Positions 50,262 through 59,597 of a DNA stretch of 64,000 nucleotides are shown piece after piece. Origin of the DNA: CAIXSC01 sp046349915. Lineage in GTDB: Bacteria > Planctomycetota > Planctomycetia > Pirellulales > Pirellulaceae. The first letter of the stretch is position 1, and each line of letters begins with the position of its first letter. The stretch is taken from contig JAXMBL010000003.1 in assembly GCA_046349915.1 (NCBI GenBank), positions 1,922,001 to 1,986,000 of the forward strand, read 5' to 3'. Below the pieces are notes generated by a model. The model did not search any database. It saw only the letters and a program-made list of their open reading frames with translations, and had not been told where the DNA came from. Both the position numbers and the translations under genes were made by a program.

Positions 50262-53200
50262 ATGTCCCCGTACATTTCTCGGACCACGGTGCTGTGCGGG
50301 CTAGTGCTGGCTCTTCCCGCTCTCTATTTCGTGCCAATCTTGGGGATGGATGCGAACGTCCCTGCGCTGCGCGACGGTTGGCATTATTACTACCCGCTCT
50401 GGAGTTGGATTGATCGAGCCTGGGGGGCAGGCGAGCCGCCGTTGTGGAATCCCCACGAGAATTTAGGGGCGTCGCTGGCGGCTGATCCCACTGCCGCGCT
50501 CTGGTATCCCGGCCGACAAGCGATGCGCTGGATTGGATCGTTCCCGCATGCTTACCGCATGTTTCTTCTTTTGCACTTTGTGGGAGCTGCGTGGGGGGCG
50601 TTTGCCGCGGCGCGGCGTTTAGGGGCTTCCAACCCTGCCGCGGTACTGGCGGGACTCAGTTACGCGTATGGCGGCTCGGTTCTCTTTCAATACGCGAATC
50701 CCGTCTATCTGGTCGGCGCCACTTGGTTGGCCTGGGGAGCGACCGCCATTGTTGATCGCTTGCGCCGCGACTCGCCCCACGCTGGCTATGGGCCGGCCTT
50801 GGGACTGGCGCCGCCACTGGCATTAACCGTGCTCGGCGGCGATCCTCAAACGGCCGTCCATCTCGGTTTGGTCGCCATGCTGGGACTCGCCTTCGCCGGC
50901 CCTCGCAAGGCGACGCTTGGCGAACGCATGCGCTGGCGAATGCACGCCGCTGTCTCGTTCGCGGGAGCGGCAGTGATCGCCGCCGCCATTGCGTCGGTTC
51001 AGATCGTACCCACCCTCGAGACGCTCGAGAGCACGGGGCGAATGGAAGGAAAAGAACCAGGAGTGGCGCCATGGTGGGCGCCACTCGAACCAGGTTCACG
51101 AGCCGAGACGGTCTACGACTTCAGCGTCGGCCCCTGGCGTTGGATCGAGTATTTCTGGCCGAACATCGCGGGGCGCATGTTTCCCGAAAATTGCCGGTGG
51201 ATGTCGAGCTTGCCGGCCGAGGGTCGAGTGTGGACGCCCACGCTGTATGCAGGGGTGGCGCCCATGGTAATGGCGCTACTCGCACTGCTCGATGTGCGAC
51301 GGTCTCGCCGAATTCGTGGACTCGCCGTCGCGGCTTTGTTGGGGTTATGTGCGGCGTGCGGACATTACGGCGCCGGTTGGCTGATTCACGAAGTCGGGTA
51401 CTGGATCAAAGGTGAGTCTCCCCTGCGCTGGGTGGGGGCGCACGTGGGAGGAGTGTACTGGTTTCTCACGCAAGTTTTGCCGGGCTACGAGTGGTTTCGC
51501 TATCCAGCGAAATGGTCGACTAGCGTTGCCTTGGCATTCGCACTATTGACCGCCCTGGGCTGGGATCGGGCCATGAGCTTCCCGAAGCTCATGGAATCTA
51601 ACAACGTCTTGAACGATGACGATAAGGGGAATCTGGGGCACGCTCCATTGTGGCTCGCCGGCGCCCTGACGCTGTTGGCGGCAGTCGCGGCGGCGAGTGG
51701 CGAATGGGTATTGAGGAGCGACTGGTTTCGAGCGTGGGGGCAGCGGCAAGCGTCAGATGCTTGGCTGGGGCCCTTTGATGCCGTGGGGTGTGAGCAAGAC
51801 GTGCGTCTCGCTCTGTGGCAAACCTGCGGTTTGACCGCGCTGTGCTGTTGTTTGGTCGCGACTGCCCGTCGAGTTGTCGCACATGGGGGCGCAACATTCG
51901 GAGCGAACTGCCAACGAATCATGGTGGTTATCGCCATCACGATAACGGCCATGGACTTGTGTGGGGCCAACGGTTGGCTTGTGCGGTGGGTGGATGTCGC
52001 ACAAACGAACGACGGGGAAGCTCAAGAGTTGGTCGGGGGCGAATCAAAGTTAAACACTGAGCAGGATCGCTCCCAAGCGGACTCAACGGGAAAACGAGTG
52101 CGTTGGTATCGCGACAACGCGGCCTCGTGGTGGCCTGTCGATTGGCGCGAGCGGAGTTCGCCTGCAAGGATGCGCGACACGGCAATCTGGGAGCGTCACA
52201 GTCTTTTCCCGAAAACCAACCTGTTAGACGATCGGCCCGTACTCTCTCATGAGGATGGTTGGAGTGTCGCCGAGTTACGCGGGTTGCTCGAAACGTCGAC
52301 TCGTTGGGGCCGACGTGGTTCCGATGGAGTCCGGTGTCCTCCGGCGAGTTTGCTAGACGCCTTGGGGGTCGCCTACATCGTGACGCCTCGCATGGCTGCG
52401 ATTGAGGATAGCGGCAATCGACTGGAGATTCGGGAAAATCCCCGCTCTTTTCCCACGGCGTGGCTTGTGCGTGACGTGGACTGGTCGGAAAGGACTGCGA
52501 CGAGGCTGACTCAAGCCGAACAGATAGAATTGTGGAAAGAGATTGTTGCGCCTGGTGGGAGCTTACGCGACTTTCGACGCTCGGCCGTGATCGATCTCGC
52601 CGCTTCACTTCCGGCGGGAGTGGGCGACGAGGCTCGGAGTTTTCGGCAAGAGACTGAATCATGGAAGCAAAGCATCGACGCCCTTGCGGAGGCGTCAAGC
52701 TTGGAGTGTCGCGTTACTGAACTTAGCAGAACTCGAATGGTCATCGATGTCCATTCGGCTCGCCCAGCATTGCTTGTCGTGAGCGAAGCGTACGATCGCG
52801 GTTGGACGGCGGAATGGTGGACGGCGGGAGAAACACGCGGCTCGCCGTTAACGGTCTGGCGGGTGAATGGGGTCATGCGGGGTGTGCGGGCGCCTGGAGG
52901 GATGGGGCGAGTGGAATGGAGGTATGCGCCGACGAGTTTACGCTGGGGAAAGATCGCAAGTCTGATTGGGTGCTGTGTTTGGCTCATCGCCCTGCTCACG
53001 AAATTGACAGGGAGTGTCTGGGGACCTAAGGTGGTGGGTGCCGACAAGCGGAACGCCGACAATTGGAACGTCGGAAAGAGTGGTGGGAATCCGGAGGGAG
53101 AAGTGATGAAGAGGGGACGCCCGAAGTCTGGATTTACGCTGGTCGAACTCCTGGTCGTGATCGCGATCATCGGAGTTCTTGTGTCGATCCTGGTTCCCGC

Positions 53201-54116
53201 TGTGCAAGCGGCCCGCGAATCTGCTCGGGTCATGTCGTGCAAGAACAACCTCAAGCAACTCGGCCTCGCCGCTCAGCTTTACCACGACACGCACGGCACG
53301 TTTCCACCGGCGTATTTGGCCGAGTTGGCGCCGACATTGATTGTGCCTGGCGTCAACTCAGACGGCGTGAAATCGGTACTCTCCGGATCGGGGTTGGGAG
53401 GAATGACCGCGGACCAGTGGAAACGGTTCGATGCTCCGCCTCCCGCGCCCCAAGTGATCATGCCCCAGACGCCTGGTTGGGGGTGGGCTGCCTTGTTGCT
53501 GCCGTTCATGGAAGGGCAAACAATCCACGACCAAATCGACTTCAACTCGCCGGTCGAGGACCCTAAGCATAATGCGGTTCGCAAGCTATCGATCCGACAG
53601 TTGAATTGTCCGACCGATTGGCATGTCGGAGTGTATACGATCTTGACCGAGGGGAACGAGCCGATCGTGGATGCCCACACTAGCAGCTACACGTCGAACT
53701 TTGGGTCCTATGGGCTGATCAATCAGGATCCCGATACGGGCAATGGCATGTTTCAACGCAACAGCGGCCATCGCCTAGCGTCGATCTTGGATGGCACGAG
53801 CCAGACCATCCTTTTTGGTGAGCGTGGCGCTATGCTGGCGAAAGCTCCTTGGGCGGGCGTTGTGACCGGAGGAACGTGTCGGACGACACCCGGAGCGCCT
53901 GTCTACAGCGCGGTGGTCGAACGATCGCCCGTGATGGCTATGGTACGGATTGGCAATCGAACGTTGAACAGCCCCTACAGTGAACCGTACGACTTCTTCT
54001 CGCCCCACCGCGGCATCGTGAATTTCGTGTTCGCGGACGGCTCGGTGCGAGCCCAAGCGACGACGATCGAATTGACGACGCTTCACGCCCTCTCCACCCG
54101 AGACGCAGGCGACTAG
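50262..54116 (+). CDS. YfhO-like membrane protein fused in frame to a DUF1559 pilin-like protein
   Basis: One uninterrupted frame of 1284 residues from the ATG at 50262 (GGAG 8 bases upstream). Residues 1 to about 930 form a polytopic membrane protein of the YfhO type: DGWHYYYPLWSWIDRAWGAGEPPLWNPHENLG, many helices (e.g. VSFAGAAVIAAAIASVQIVP), and late large extracytoplasmic sections with YVEAYDRGWTAEWW-like SEAYDRGWTAEWW. After a short repeat-like tract (VGADKRNADNWNVGKSGG) a complete DUF1559 protein begins at Met 949 (53106). The latter has its own GGAGGGAG site, so it may be made separately or as a fusion. Confidence 0.8.
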   Translation: MSPYISRTTVLCGLVLALPALYFVPILGMDANVPALRDGWHYYYPLWSWIDRAWGAGEPPLWNPHENLGASLAADPTAALWYPGRQAMRWIGSFPHAYRMFLLLHFVGAAWGAFAAARRLGASNPAAVLAGLSYAYGGSVLFQYANPVYLVGATWLAWGATAIVDRLRRDSPHAGYGPALGLAPPLALTVLGGDPQTAVHLGLVAMLGLAFAGPRKATLGERMRWRMHAAVSFAGAAVIAAAIASVQIVPTLETLESTGRMEGKEPGVAPWWAPLEPGSRAETVYDFSVGPWRWIEYFWPNIAGRMFPENCRWMSSLPAEGRVWTPTLYAGVAPMVMALLALLDVRRSRRIRGLAVAALLGLCAACGHYGAGWLIHEVGYWIKGESPLRWVGAHVGGVYWFLTQVLPGYEWFRYPAKWSTSVALAFALLTALGWDRAMSFPKLMESNNVLNDDDKGNLGHAPLWLAGALTLLAAVAAASGEWVLRSDWFRAWGQRQASDAWLGPFDAVGCEQDVRLALWQTCGLTALCCCLVATARRVVAHGGATFGANCQRIMVVIAITITAMDLCGANGWLVRWVDVAQTNDGEAQELVGGESKLNTEQDRSQADSTGKRVRWYRDNAASWWPVDWRERSSPARMRDTAIWERHSLFPKTNLLDDRPVLSHEDGWSVAELRGLLETSTRWGRRGSDGVRCPPASLLDALGVAYIVTPRMAAIEDSGNRLEIRENPRSFPTAWLVRDVDWSERTATRLTQAEQIELWKEIVAPGGSLRDFRRSAVIDLAASLPAGVGDEARSFRQETESWKQSIDALAEASSLECRVTELSRTRMVIDVHSARPALLVVSEAYDRGWTAEWWTAGETRGSPLTVWRVNGVMRGVRAPGGMGRVEWRYAPTSLRWGKIASLIGCCVWLIALLTKLTGSVWGPKVVGADKRNADNWNVGKSGGNPEGEVMKRGRPKSGFTLVELLVVIAIIGVLVSILVPAVQAARESARVMSCKNNLKQLGLAAQLYHDTHGTFPPAYLAELAPTLIVPGVNSDGVKSVLSGSGLGGMTADQWKRFDAPPPAPQVIMPQTPGWGWAALLLPFMEGQTIHDQIDFNSPVEDPKHNAVRKLSIRQLNCPTDWHVGVYTILTEGNEPIVDAHTSSYTSNFGSYGLINQDPDTGNGMFQRNSGHRLASILDGTSQTILFGERGAMLAKAPWAGVVTGGTCRTTPGAPVYSAVVERSPVMAMVRIGNRTLNSPYSEPYDFFSPHRGIVNFVFADGSVRAQATTIELTTLHALSTRDAGD
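53093..53100 (+). promoter_or_regulatory. Internal ribosome site for the DUF1559 part
   Basis: GGAGGGAG, 5 bases before the ATG at 53106. It is in the middle of the open frame and as strong as any start site in the window, arguing that the DUF1559 protein is translated on its own. Confidence 0.7.
53106..54116 (+). CDS. DUF1559 protein (separate product of the 50262-54116 frame)
   Basis: 336 residues, the usual DUF1559 size. Class III signal KRGRPKSGFTLVELLVVI, hydrophobic helix, then VQAARESARVMSCKNNLKQLGLAAQLYHDTHGTFPPAY. C-terminal HRGIVNFVFADGSVRAQ motif. If the strong internal ribosome site is used, this is an ordinary envelope pseudopilin-like protein; if not, it is the C-terminal third of the fusion. 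The two DUF1559 proteins of the window share only the family features. Confidence 0.7.
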   Translation: MKRGRPKSGFTLVELLVVIAIIGVLVSILVPAVQAARESARVMSCKNNLKQLGLAAQLYHDTHGTFPPAYLAELAPTLIVPGVNSDGVKSVLSGSGLGGMTADQWKRFDAPPPAPQVIMPQTPGWGWAALLLPFMEGQTIHDQIDFNSPVEDPKHNAVRKLSIRQLNCPTDWHVGVYTILTEGNEPIVDAHTSSYTSNFGSYGLINQDPDTGNGMFQRNSGHRLASILDGTSQTILFGERGAMLAKAPWAGVVTGGTCRTTPGAPVYSAVVERSPVMAMVRIGNRTLNSPYSEPYDFFSPHRGIVNFVFADGSVRAQATTIELTTLHALSTRDAGD

Positions 54117-54422
54117 CGAGGATAATGGGACCACAAGAGGATGATGGGACCACAAATCGCACGAATCGGACGAATGGGTGGTGGTAGTTGTGTGCGTGAT
54201 AAGCGATTGGTCGCTGTCGCATCTGAGATGGGCTCAACGCGACCGTGCGAGATGCCCCTCAATAGATCCCTCCCCTCCATCCAGATTCGTGCAATTCGAA
54301 CGATTCGTGGTCCAACTTCCTGCTCCTAATCCTACTTCCTCCTCCTCGTCTGTTTCTTCCGAATCCGTGCCATTCGCGCCATCCGTGGTTGACCGACTTC
54401 AGTTTGAACTTGGCTAACGCGT
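54117..54422. repeat. Intergenic dispersed-repeat cluster
   Basis: 306 bases. ACCACAAATCGCACGAATCG near 54160 (forward) and its inverse (ATTCGAACGATTCG, GTGGTCC) near 54293-54313 form an inverted pair; a further degenerate tract ending ATCCGTGGTTGACC lies at 54358-54395. It lies between convergent genes. No gene supported. Confidence 0.6.
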
Positions 54423-55007
54423 TCACGCTGATTTCGTGGTCTGATAGTGCCGAGTGATGAAGTCGTTTTGAATCCAGAGTAGTTTCTGGAATGCGCGGGA
54501 GGTGTGGTTGCGTCGAGCCGGTTCGAGAGGCAATTCGTGGATGAGTTCGAGGAGCAGGTCGGAGAGCAAACCCATCAAGGCGTTCATTTGGACGAGTGGC
54601 ACGTCGATCGCCTTGTTGCCCGCTTTCGGGGTGTGCATTTTGCCGACCATGTCGAGATAGGTCACCATGCGCGCGTTGTAGGGACTGCCGATCAGTTGCA
54701 TCAGGTAGCGCAGCAGATGTTCCTTGCGAAACTTGATCTGGGCATGCTGTTGTGAGAGTTCGGCCAAGTTCGTGGGAACTTCGCCATCGTGCCCATGTTG
54801 CCGGGGGACGAAATGGCGAGCGGTCGCGTCGTACGCCAATAATCGCTCGTAAGTTCGCTCGACCAACTGCGGGATTCTGGGCGCCATGTGACCCACACTG
54901 GCATGAATGCAGGCGATGTCCTCGGCGCCAAAGCCAATGAACTCGCAAAGGTACTGGTAGCGGTATTGTGCGTCGAGTTCGAGCTGCTGCTCGTCGATCG
55001 TTTTCAT
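54423..55007 (-). CDS. Protoglobin-domain protein
   Basis: 194 residues from the ATG at 55007. Matches the protoglobin family (globin-coupled-sensor-type globin fold): YRYQYLCEFIGFGAEDIACIHASVGHMAPRIPQLVERTYERLL, FRKEHLLRYLMQLIGSPYNARMVTYLDMVGKMHTPKAGNKAIDVP with a candidate proximal His in KMHT, and a C-terminal helix-rich part. It binds haem and so may sense or scavenge O2, NO or CO. There is no output domain. It is transcribed away from hcp, from a shared control region. Confidence 0.85.
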   Translation of the reverse strand: MKTIDEQQLELDAQYRYQYLCEFIGFGAEDIACIHASVGHMAPRIPQLVERTYERLLAYDATARHFVPRQHGHDGEVPTNLAELSQQHAQIKFRKEHLLRYLMQLIGSPYNARMVTYLDMVGKMHTPKAGNKAIDVPLVQMNALMGLLSDLLLELIHELPLEPARRNHTSRAFQKLLWIQNDFITRHYQTTKSA

Positions 55008-55057
55008 AAGACGACTCTTGCGGGGCGAGGTGAGACGGCGGACTAGCGACTGTTGCG

Positions 55058-55123
55058 ATGTTACTCGCTGGGTAAAATGTAGACAACTGGATATTGACAT
55101 CCAGATATGTAGGTTTCTACGAT
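55058..55123. promoter_or_regulatory. Divergent promoters with a shared inverted-repeat operator
   Basis: Plus strand (hcp): -35 TTGACA (55094-55099), 18-base spacer, -10 TACGAT (55118-55123). Minus strand (protoglobin): -35 TTGTCT (55086-55081), 17-base spacer, -10 TAACAT (55063-55058). A perfect inverted repeat CTGGAT-attgac-ATCCAG (55087-55104) covers the hcp -35 and abuts the other -35. A second small repeat GTAG-gttt-CTAC lies at 55109-55120. One regulator could control both genes. Confidence 0.6.
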
Positions 55124-55230
55124 GAGCGCGAAGGCGGCCCGCGTTCGGCCGCCGACCGCCGCGGTCGTCGAGTGCGGCGAATTGGAAGTTGCTCCCACCT
55201 CACGGCGCATGCGCCAAGGAGTCGTCAGCG

Positions 55231-56520
55231 ATGTACTGCAACCAATGTGAACAGACCTCCCAGGGAACGGGCTGTACGGAGATCGGCGTCTGTGGGAAAG
55301 ACCCGGACATGCAGTCGCTCCAAGAAATCCTGCTGTACGGCGTCAAGGGAATGGCCGCTTATGCTCACCATGCGCGACGGCTGGGCAAGTCCGACCCCGC
55401 GGTCAGCGAGTTCATCGAGGCGGCGCTGTTCTCGACCATGACCAACGTCAATTTTGATCTGGACAGTTTGTTGGAACTTGTCCTGGAGTGCGGTGAGAAG
55501 AACTTCCGAGTCATGCAACTCTTGGACGAGGCGCACACCGAGCGATTCGGGGCGCCGACGCCGACGAAGGTGGCTGAAGGACTAAAGGCGGGGCCGGGGA
55601 TTTTGGTGACCGGGCACGATCTTCTCGACTTGTCCGACCTGCTGGAACAAGCGGCTGGCAGCGGCGTCAACGTCTATACGCATGGCGAGATGTTGCCGGC
55701 GCACAGTTATCCCGCGCTGCGAACGCACCCTCATCTCGCGGGTCACTACGGCACGGCGTGGCAAAACCAGCAACTCGAGTTCACTCAATTCTCGGGGCCA
55801 ATAGTCGCCACGACGAATTGCGTGCTGATTCCCTGGGAGACTTATCGCGATCGGCTGTACACCACTCGCGTCACCGCCGTGCCTGGCGCACGTCGAGTGC
55901 GCACGAACGATTTCCGCCCGGTGATTGAGCAAGCTCTATCTTGTCCGCCATTGACGGAAGCTCGTCGCGGCGAGTCGCTGATTGGTTTTCACCATTCGGT
56001 GATTCTGGGGCTGGCCGATCAGGTCGTCAACGCGGTGAAGAGCGGCGAGATTCGCCACTTCTATTTGGTGGGCGGCTGCGATGGCGCCGAACAAGGACGG
56101 AACTACTTTACGAAGGTAGCGCAGATGGCGCCGCCTGATTCCATCATCCTGACGCTGGGGTGCGGCAAGTATCGGATTCGGGATGGTGAATACGGCACGG
56201 TCGCAGGCATCCCACGACTGCTCGACATGGGCCAGTGCAACGACGCCTACGGCGCCATCAAGGTGGCCGCGGCGTTGGCCGACGCGTTTGGCTGCGGTGT
56301 GAATGATTTGCCGTTGAGTCTGGTGATTTCGTGGTTTGAGCAGAAGGCGGTGGCCGTGTTGCTGACCCTGCTGCACCTGGGGGTGAAGGGGATTCGGCTT
56401 GGACCGGCCCCGCCCGCGTTTGTGACGCCCAATGTATTCCGGATCTTGCAAGAGAAGTTCGACCTCAAGTTGATTGAGGAAGAACCGCCCGTGCAACTCT
56501 TTCAATTGCAGCCAGCGTAA
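55231..56520 (+). CDS. hcp: Short hybrid cluster protein (Hcp)
   Basis: 429 residues from the ATG at 55231 (AAGGAG 12 bases upstream). N-terminal Fe-S cysteines C3, C6, C15, C21 (CNQCEQTSQGTGC, GVCG). All hybrid-cluster ligands are visible: TGHDLLD (His), THGEMLPAHSYP (Glu), TTNC, GGCDGAEQGRNYF (persulfido Cys), LGCGKYR, GQCNDAYGA, and SWFEQKA (Glu, Lys). Hcp reduces NO to N2O (and hydroxylamine in vitro). Most bacterial Hcp are about 540-550 residues; this one lacks about 115 residues in the helical domain after the N-terminal cluster. Confidence 0.93.
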   Translation: MYCNQCEQTSQGTGCTEIGVCGKDPDMQSLQEILLYGVKGMAAYAHHARRLGKSDPAVSEFIEAALFSTMTNVNFDLDSLLELVLECGEKNFRVMQLLDEAHTERFGAPTPTKVAEGLKAGPGILVTGHDLLDLSDLLEQAAGSGVNVYTHGEMLPAHSYPALRTHPHLAGHYGTAWQNQQLEFTQFSGPIVATTNCVLIPWETYRDRLYTTRVTAVPGARRVRTNDFRPVIEQALSCPPLTEARRGESLIGFHHSVILGLADQVVNAVKSGEIRHFYLVGGCDGAEQGRNYFTKVAQMAPPDSIILTLGCGKYRIRDGEYGTVAGIPRLLDMGQCNDAYGAIKVAAALADAFGCGVNDLPLSLVISWFEQKAVAVLLTLLHLGVKGIRLGPAPPAFVTPNVFRILQEKFDLKLIEEEPPVQLFQLQPA

Positions 56521-56542
56521 TTGACGACTTGCTGGCTGCGTC

Positions 56543-56582
56543 GAGCGGGGCGGGCTGACCCCCTCCCGCCCTGCTCTTTCTG
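56543..56582 (+). terminator. Terminator after hcp
   Basis: GAGCGGGGCGGG (56543-56554) pairs with CCCGCCCTGCTC (56565-56576) with one G-T wobble and a 10-base loop, followed by TTTCTGGTT. Confidence 0.65.
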
Positions 56583-56864
56583 GTTGGACGGCGCTATATT
56601 TGGCCGCTCGAGGCCACGATAAACTGTGGCGAGGTTTATGCTGGGGTGATTCGTGGCGGACCGACGTCCGTGTCTGGCGCCCATGAACTTGGCGAACCAG
56701 CCTCCCCTACGCTTCCCGACTCGCGAGCCCGCTGGGAAAGTGCTATACAGTCCCCCTAGAATTGTCTCGCCCAACAAGGCCGTCGATGGAAGGCGTGTCC
56801 AGTATCCACGCCGATGTGCCTCGGGAAGCGGGGGCCCAGCAGTGGTTGAGCAACGCGGGGACGT

Positions 56865-59585
56865 ATGTCGGTACAGGAATCAGGACTGGACTCGTCGTTG
56901 AGCGGGAGTCCCCGGCGAGTGGCGAGCGTGGAGGGAATCACCGAGTATCGGTTGGAAAACGGCCTGCGCCTGTTGCTCTTTCCCGACCCCTCGCGCCCCA
57001 CAGTGACGGTGAATCTGACGGTCTTCGTCGGGTCGCGTCACGAGGGCTATGGCGAAGCGGGGATGGCTCATTTGCTAGAGCACATGGCGTTCAAAGGGAC
57101 GCCCGATCATCGTCAGATTCCTCAACTGCTGAATCAGCGCGGCGCTCAGTTCAACGGCACGACGTCCGACGATCGAACCAACTATTACGAGACGTTGCCC
57201 GCCTCGGACGAGAATCTCGAATTCGCGTTGCGTTTGGAAGCCGATCGATTGGTCAACAGTGTGATTTCCGCGGACGACTTGGCGACCGAGTTCACCGTGG
57301 TGCGGAATGAATTCGAGCGTGGGGAGAATTCGCCGTCGCGCGTGCTTTTGCAACGCGTCGCGGCAACCGCCTACGATTGGCATAACTACGGCAAGGCCAC
57401 GATCGGTAATCGCAGCGATATCGAGCGAGTCCCTGTCGAGGCGCTGCGCACTTTCTATCAACGTTATTACCAACCGGACAATGCGATGGTGGTGGTCGCG
57501 GGTCGGTTTGTCGAAGCGACGGCGCTTGCGCTGGTGCAACGTTATTTTGGCGAGTTACCCTGTCCGACTCGCGTGTTGCCGCATACTTACACGGTGGAGC
57601 CGCCAAGCGATGGCGAGCGACATGTGACCTTGCGGCGGGTGGGCGATGTCCCTTTGGTGGCGGCCGCTTATCGCATCCCGGCCGCCGCGCATCCCGACTT
57701 CGCCGCGGTCGCCGTGCTCACTCGCTTGCTCGCGCTGCAACCGGCGGGGCGGCTCTATCAGCAACTGGTCGAAACCGGCAAGGCCAGCAGTGTTTTCGCC
57801 TTCGCGCAGGCTCGACGCGATCCCAGTCTGTTGTATGTCGGCGCTGAGTTGCCCAAGGATGGCGACGTGGACGCGGCGCTCGCCGCCGTCCTGGATGCGG
57901 CCGAAACACTCGACGGCAATCCCGTCTCGCTCGATGAAGTCGAACGAGCTCGCCGCCAACTGCTCAAGGAGTGGGAACTCAGTTCGGCCAACACGACGGG
58001 GATCGCGATCGCGCTCAGTTCCTGGGCGGCTCAAGGCGATTGGCGACTTTACTTCCTCTATCGCGACCGTGTCGAAGCGGTCGACGCGAAGCAAGTCATG
58101 AATGTCGCTCGGCGATATCTCCGCCGCAACAATCGCACCGTTGGGCTGTTCTTGCCGACGCAGCAGGCGGAGCGAGTGGTCGTTCCCGATACGCCCGACA
58201 TTGTCTCCATGGTGGCCAGCTATAAGGGGCGCGAGCAACTCGCCGCCGGCGAAGCGTTTGACGTTTCACCGCTGGCGATCGAGAAGCGAGTGAAACGACT
58301 ACGCTTGGAGACTGGGTCGCGTCGCGATGACGCGGGGTTGCGATTGGCGATTCTGGAAAAACGCAATCGCGGCGAGACGGCGACGCTGCTGCTGCGCTTG
58401 CGATATGGCGATGTGGGATCGCTGGCCGACCGGGCAAACGCGGGCGAGTTCCTGGCCGAGCACATGGCCCGCGGCACTCGCCGTCTAGGCTATCAGCAGT
58501 TTCGGGATGCGCTCGACCGCGAGAAAACGCAATTCGGCGCTGTGGGCGAGCCGGGAGTGGTGCAATTCAAGCTTCGTACGAAACGGGCGCACTTCGCGGC
58601 CGCCGTCGAACTGTTGCGTGAAATTCTCTTCGAGCCGGCGCTTGCCGCCGACGAACTGAATGTGCTCCGGCGGGAACAAGTGGCCGAAATCGAACACGCA
58701 CGCTCCGATCCTCAGGCCTTGGCCAGTAACTCGGTTCGACGCGAACTCACGGGTTACTCTCCCGAGGATCCTCGCTACGTGCCGACGGCGGACGAGGCAG
58801 AAGAGCGAGTGAAGCGGTTGACGGCCGACGATGTGCGTGATCTTCACGAGCGATTCTTGAGTGGACGCCATGGGGAACTGGCCGTTGTCGGCGACTTTGC
58901 GCCGGAATCCCTGCAGCCGCTGTTGAATTCGCTCGAGGCGTGGCATGGAGCAGCCCCCTATGCGCGGCTCCCGCGTCCGATTCCCGAGGGCGTCGGCAGA
59001 ACTCGCCGCATCATCCAAGCCGCCGATAAAGACAACGCAGTCTTGTTGACCGCGCAGTTGACGCCGTTGAGCAGTGGGGACGACGATTATCCCGCGCTTG
59101 TCATCGCCAATTACATTTTGGGAGGAGGTTCACTTTCGTCGCGGTTAGCCGAACGCATCCGGCAGCGAGAGGGGCTCTCCTATGGCGTGGGTTCCGCCTT
59201 CAGCGCCTCGGCGCTCGACAAGCGAGCGGCTTGGCAAGTTCAAGCCAACGCGAATCCCGCCAATATGGAACGACTCGAACAAATCGTATGTGAGGAAATT
59301 CGCGGCCTGCTGGCGCACGGTGTTACCAGCGAGGAATTGGCTCGCGCTCAAGAGGGCTATCTGCGTCAGTTGGAAGTTGCTCGTTCCCAGGATGATCGTT
59401 TGGCGTCCTTGCTGGCGGATACGTTGTACGAGGGACGCACCATGGAGTATCACGCGGTCCTCGCGGAGCGAATCTCGGCCTTGACGCCAGCCCAGCTTCA
59501 TGAATCCGTGGGACGGCATCTGCGACCCACCGAGTTTGTCACCTTCCTGGCGGGAGATTTTTCCCAGGTGGGAGTCGACGGTTAG
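56865..59585 (+). CDS. M16 family (insulinase/pitrilysin) zinc peptidase
   Basis: 906 residues, a two-lobe M16 protease in one chain. The inverted zinc motif HLLEH is at 69-73 (HxxEH), with the third ligand Glu149 (RNEF) at the expected spacing of 76 residues. The second lobe, about 470-906, carries the non-catalytic repeat (RLAILEKRNRGETATLLLRLRYG; SLSSRLAERIRQREGLSYGVGSAF). No signal peptide is seen, so it is likely cytoplasmic or envelope-associated. It is followed after 12 bases by the kinase gene and then the enolase-like gene. Confidence 0.93.
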   Translation: MSVQESGLDSSLSGSPRRVASVEGITEYRLENGLRLLLFPDPSRPTVTVNLTVFVGSRHEGYGEAGMAHLLEHMAFKGTPDHRQIPQLLNQRGAQFNGTTSDDRTNYYETLPASDENLEFALRLEADRLVNSVISADDLATEFTVVRNEFERGENSPSRVLLQRVAATAYDWHNYGKATIGNRSDIERVPVEALRTFYQRYYQPDNAMVVVAGRFVEATALALVQRYFGELPCPTRVLPHTYTVEPPSDGERHVTLRRVGDVPLVAAAYRIPAAAHPDFAAVAVLTRLLALQPAGRLYQQLVETGKASSVFAFAQARRDPSLLYVGAELPKDGDVDAALAAVLDAAETLDGNPVSLDEVERARRQLLKEWELSSANTTGIAIALSSWAAQGDWRLYFLYRDRVEAVDAKQVMNVARRYLRRNNRTVGLFLPTQQAERVVVPDTPDIVSMVASYKGREQLAAGEAFDVSPLAIEKRVKRLRLETGSRRDDAGLRLAILEKRNRGETATLLLRLRYGDVGSLADRANAGEFLAEHMARGTRRLGYQQFRDALDREKTQFGAVGEPGVVQFKLRTKRAHFAAAVELLREILFEPALAADELNVLRREQVAEIEHARSDPQALASNSVRRELTGYSPEDPRYVPTADEAEERVKRLTADDVRDLHERFLSGRHGELAVVGDFAPESLQPLLNSLEAWHGAAPYARLPRPIPEGVGRTRRIIQAADKDNAVLLTAQLTPLSSGDDDYPALVIANYILGGGSLSSRLAERIRQREGLSYGVGSAFSASALDKRAAWQVQANANPANMERLEQIVCEEIRGLLAHGVTSEELARAQEGYLRQLEVARSQDDRLASLLADTLYEGRTMEYHAVLAERISALTPAQLHESVGRHLRPTEFVTFLAGDFSQVGVDG

Positions 59586-59597
59586 GGGCCCGAAGTT

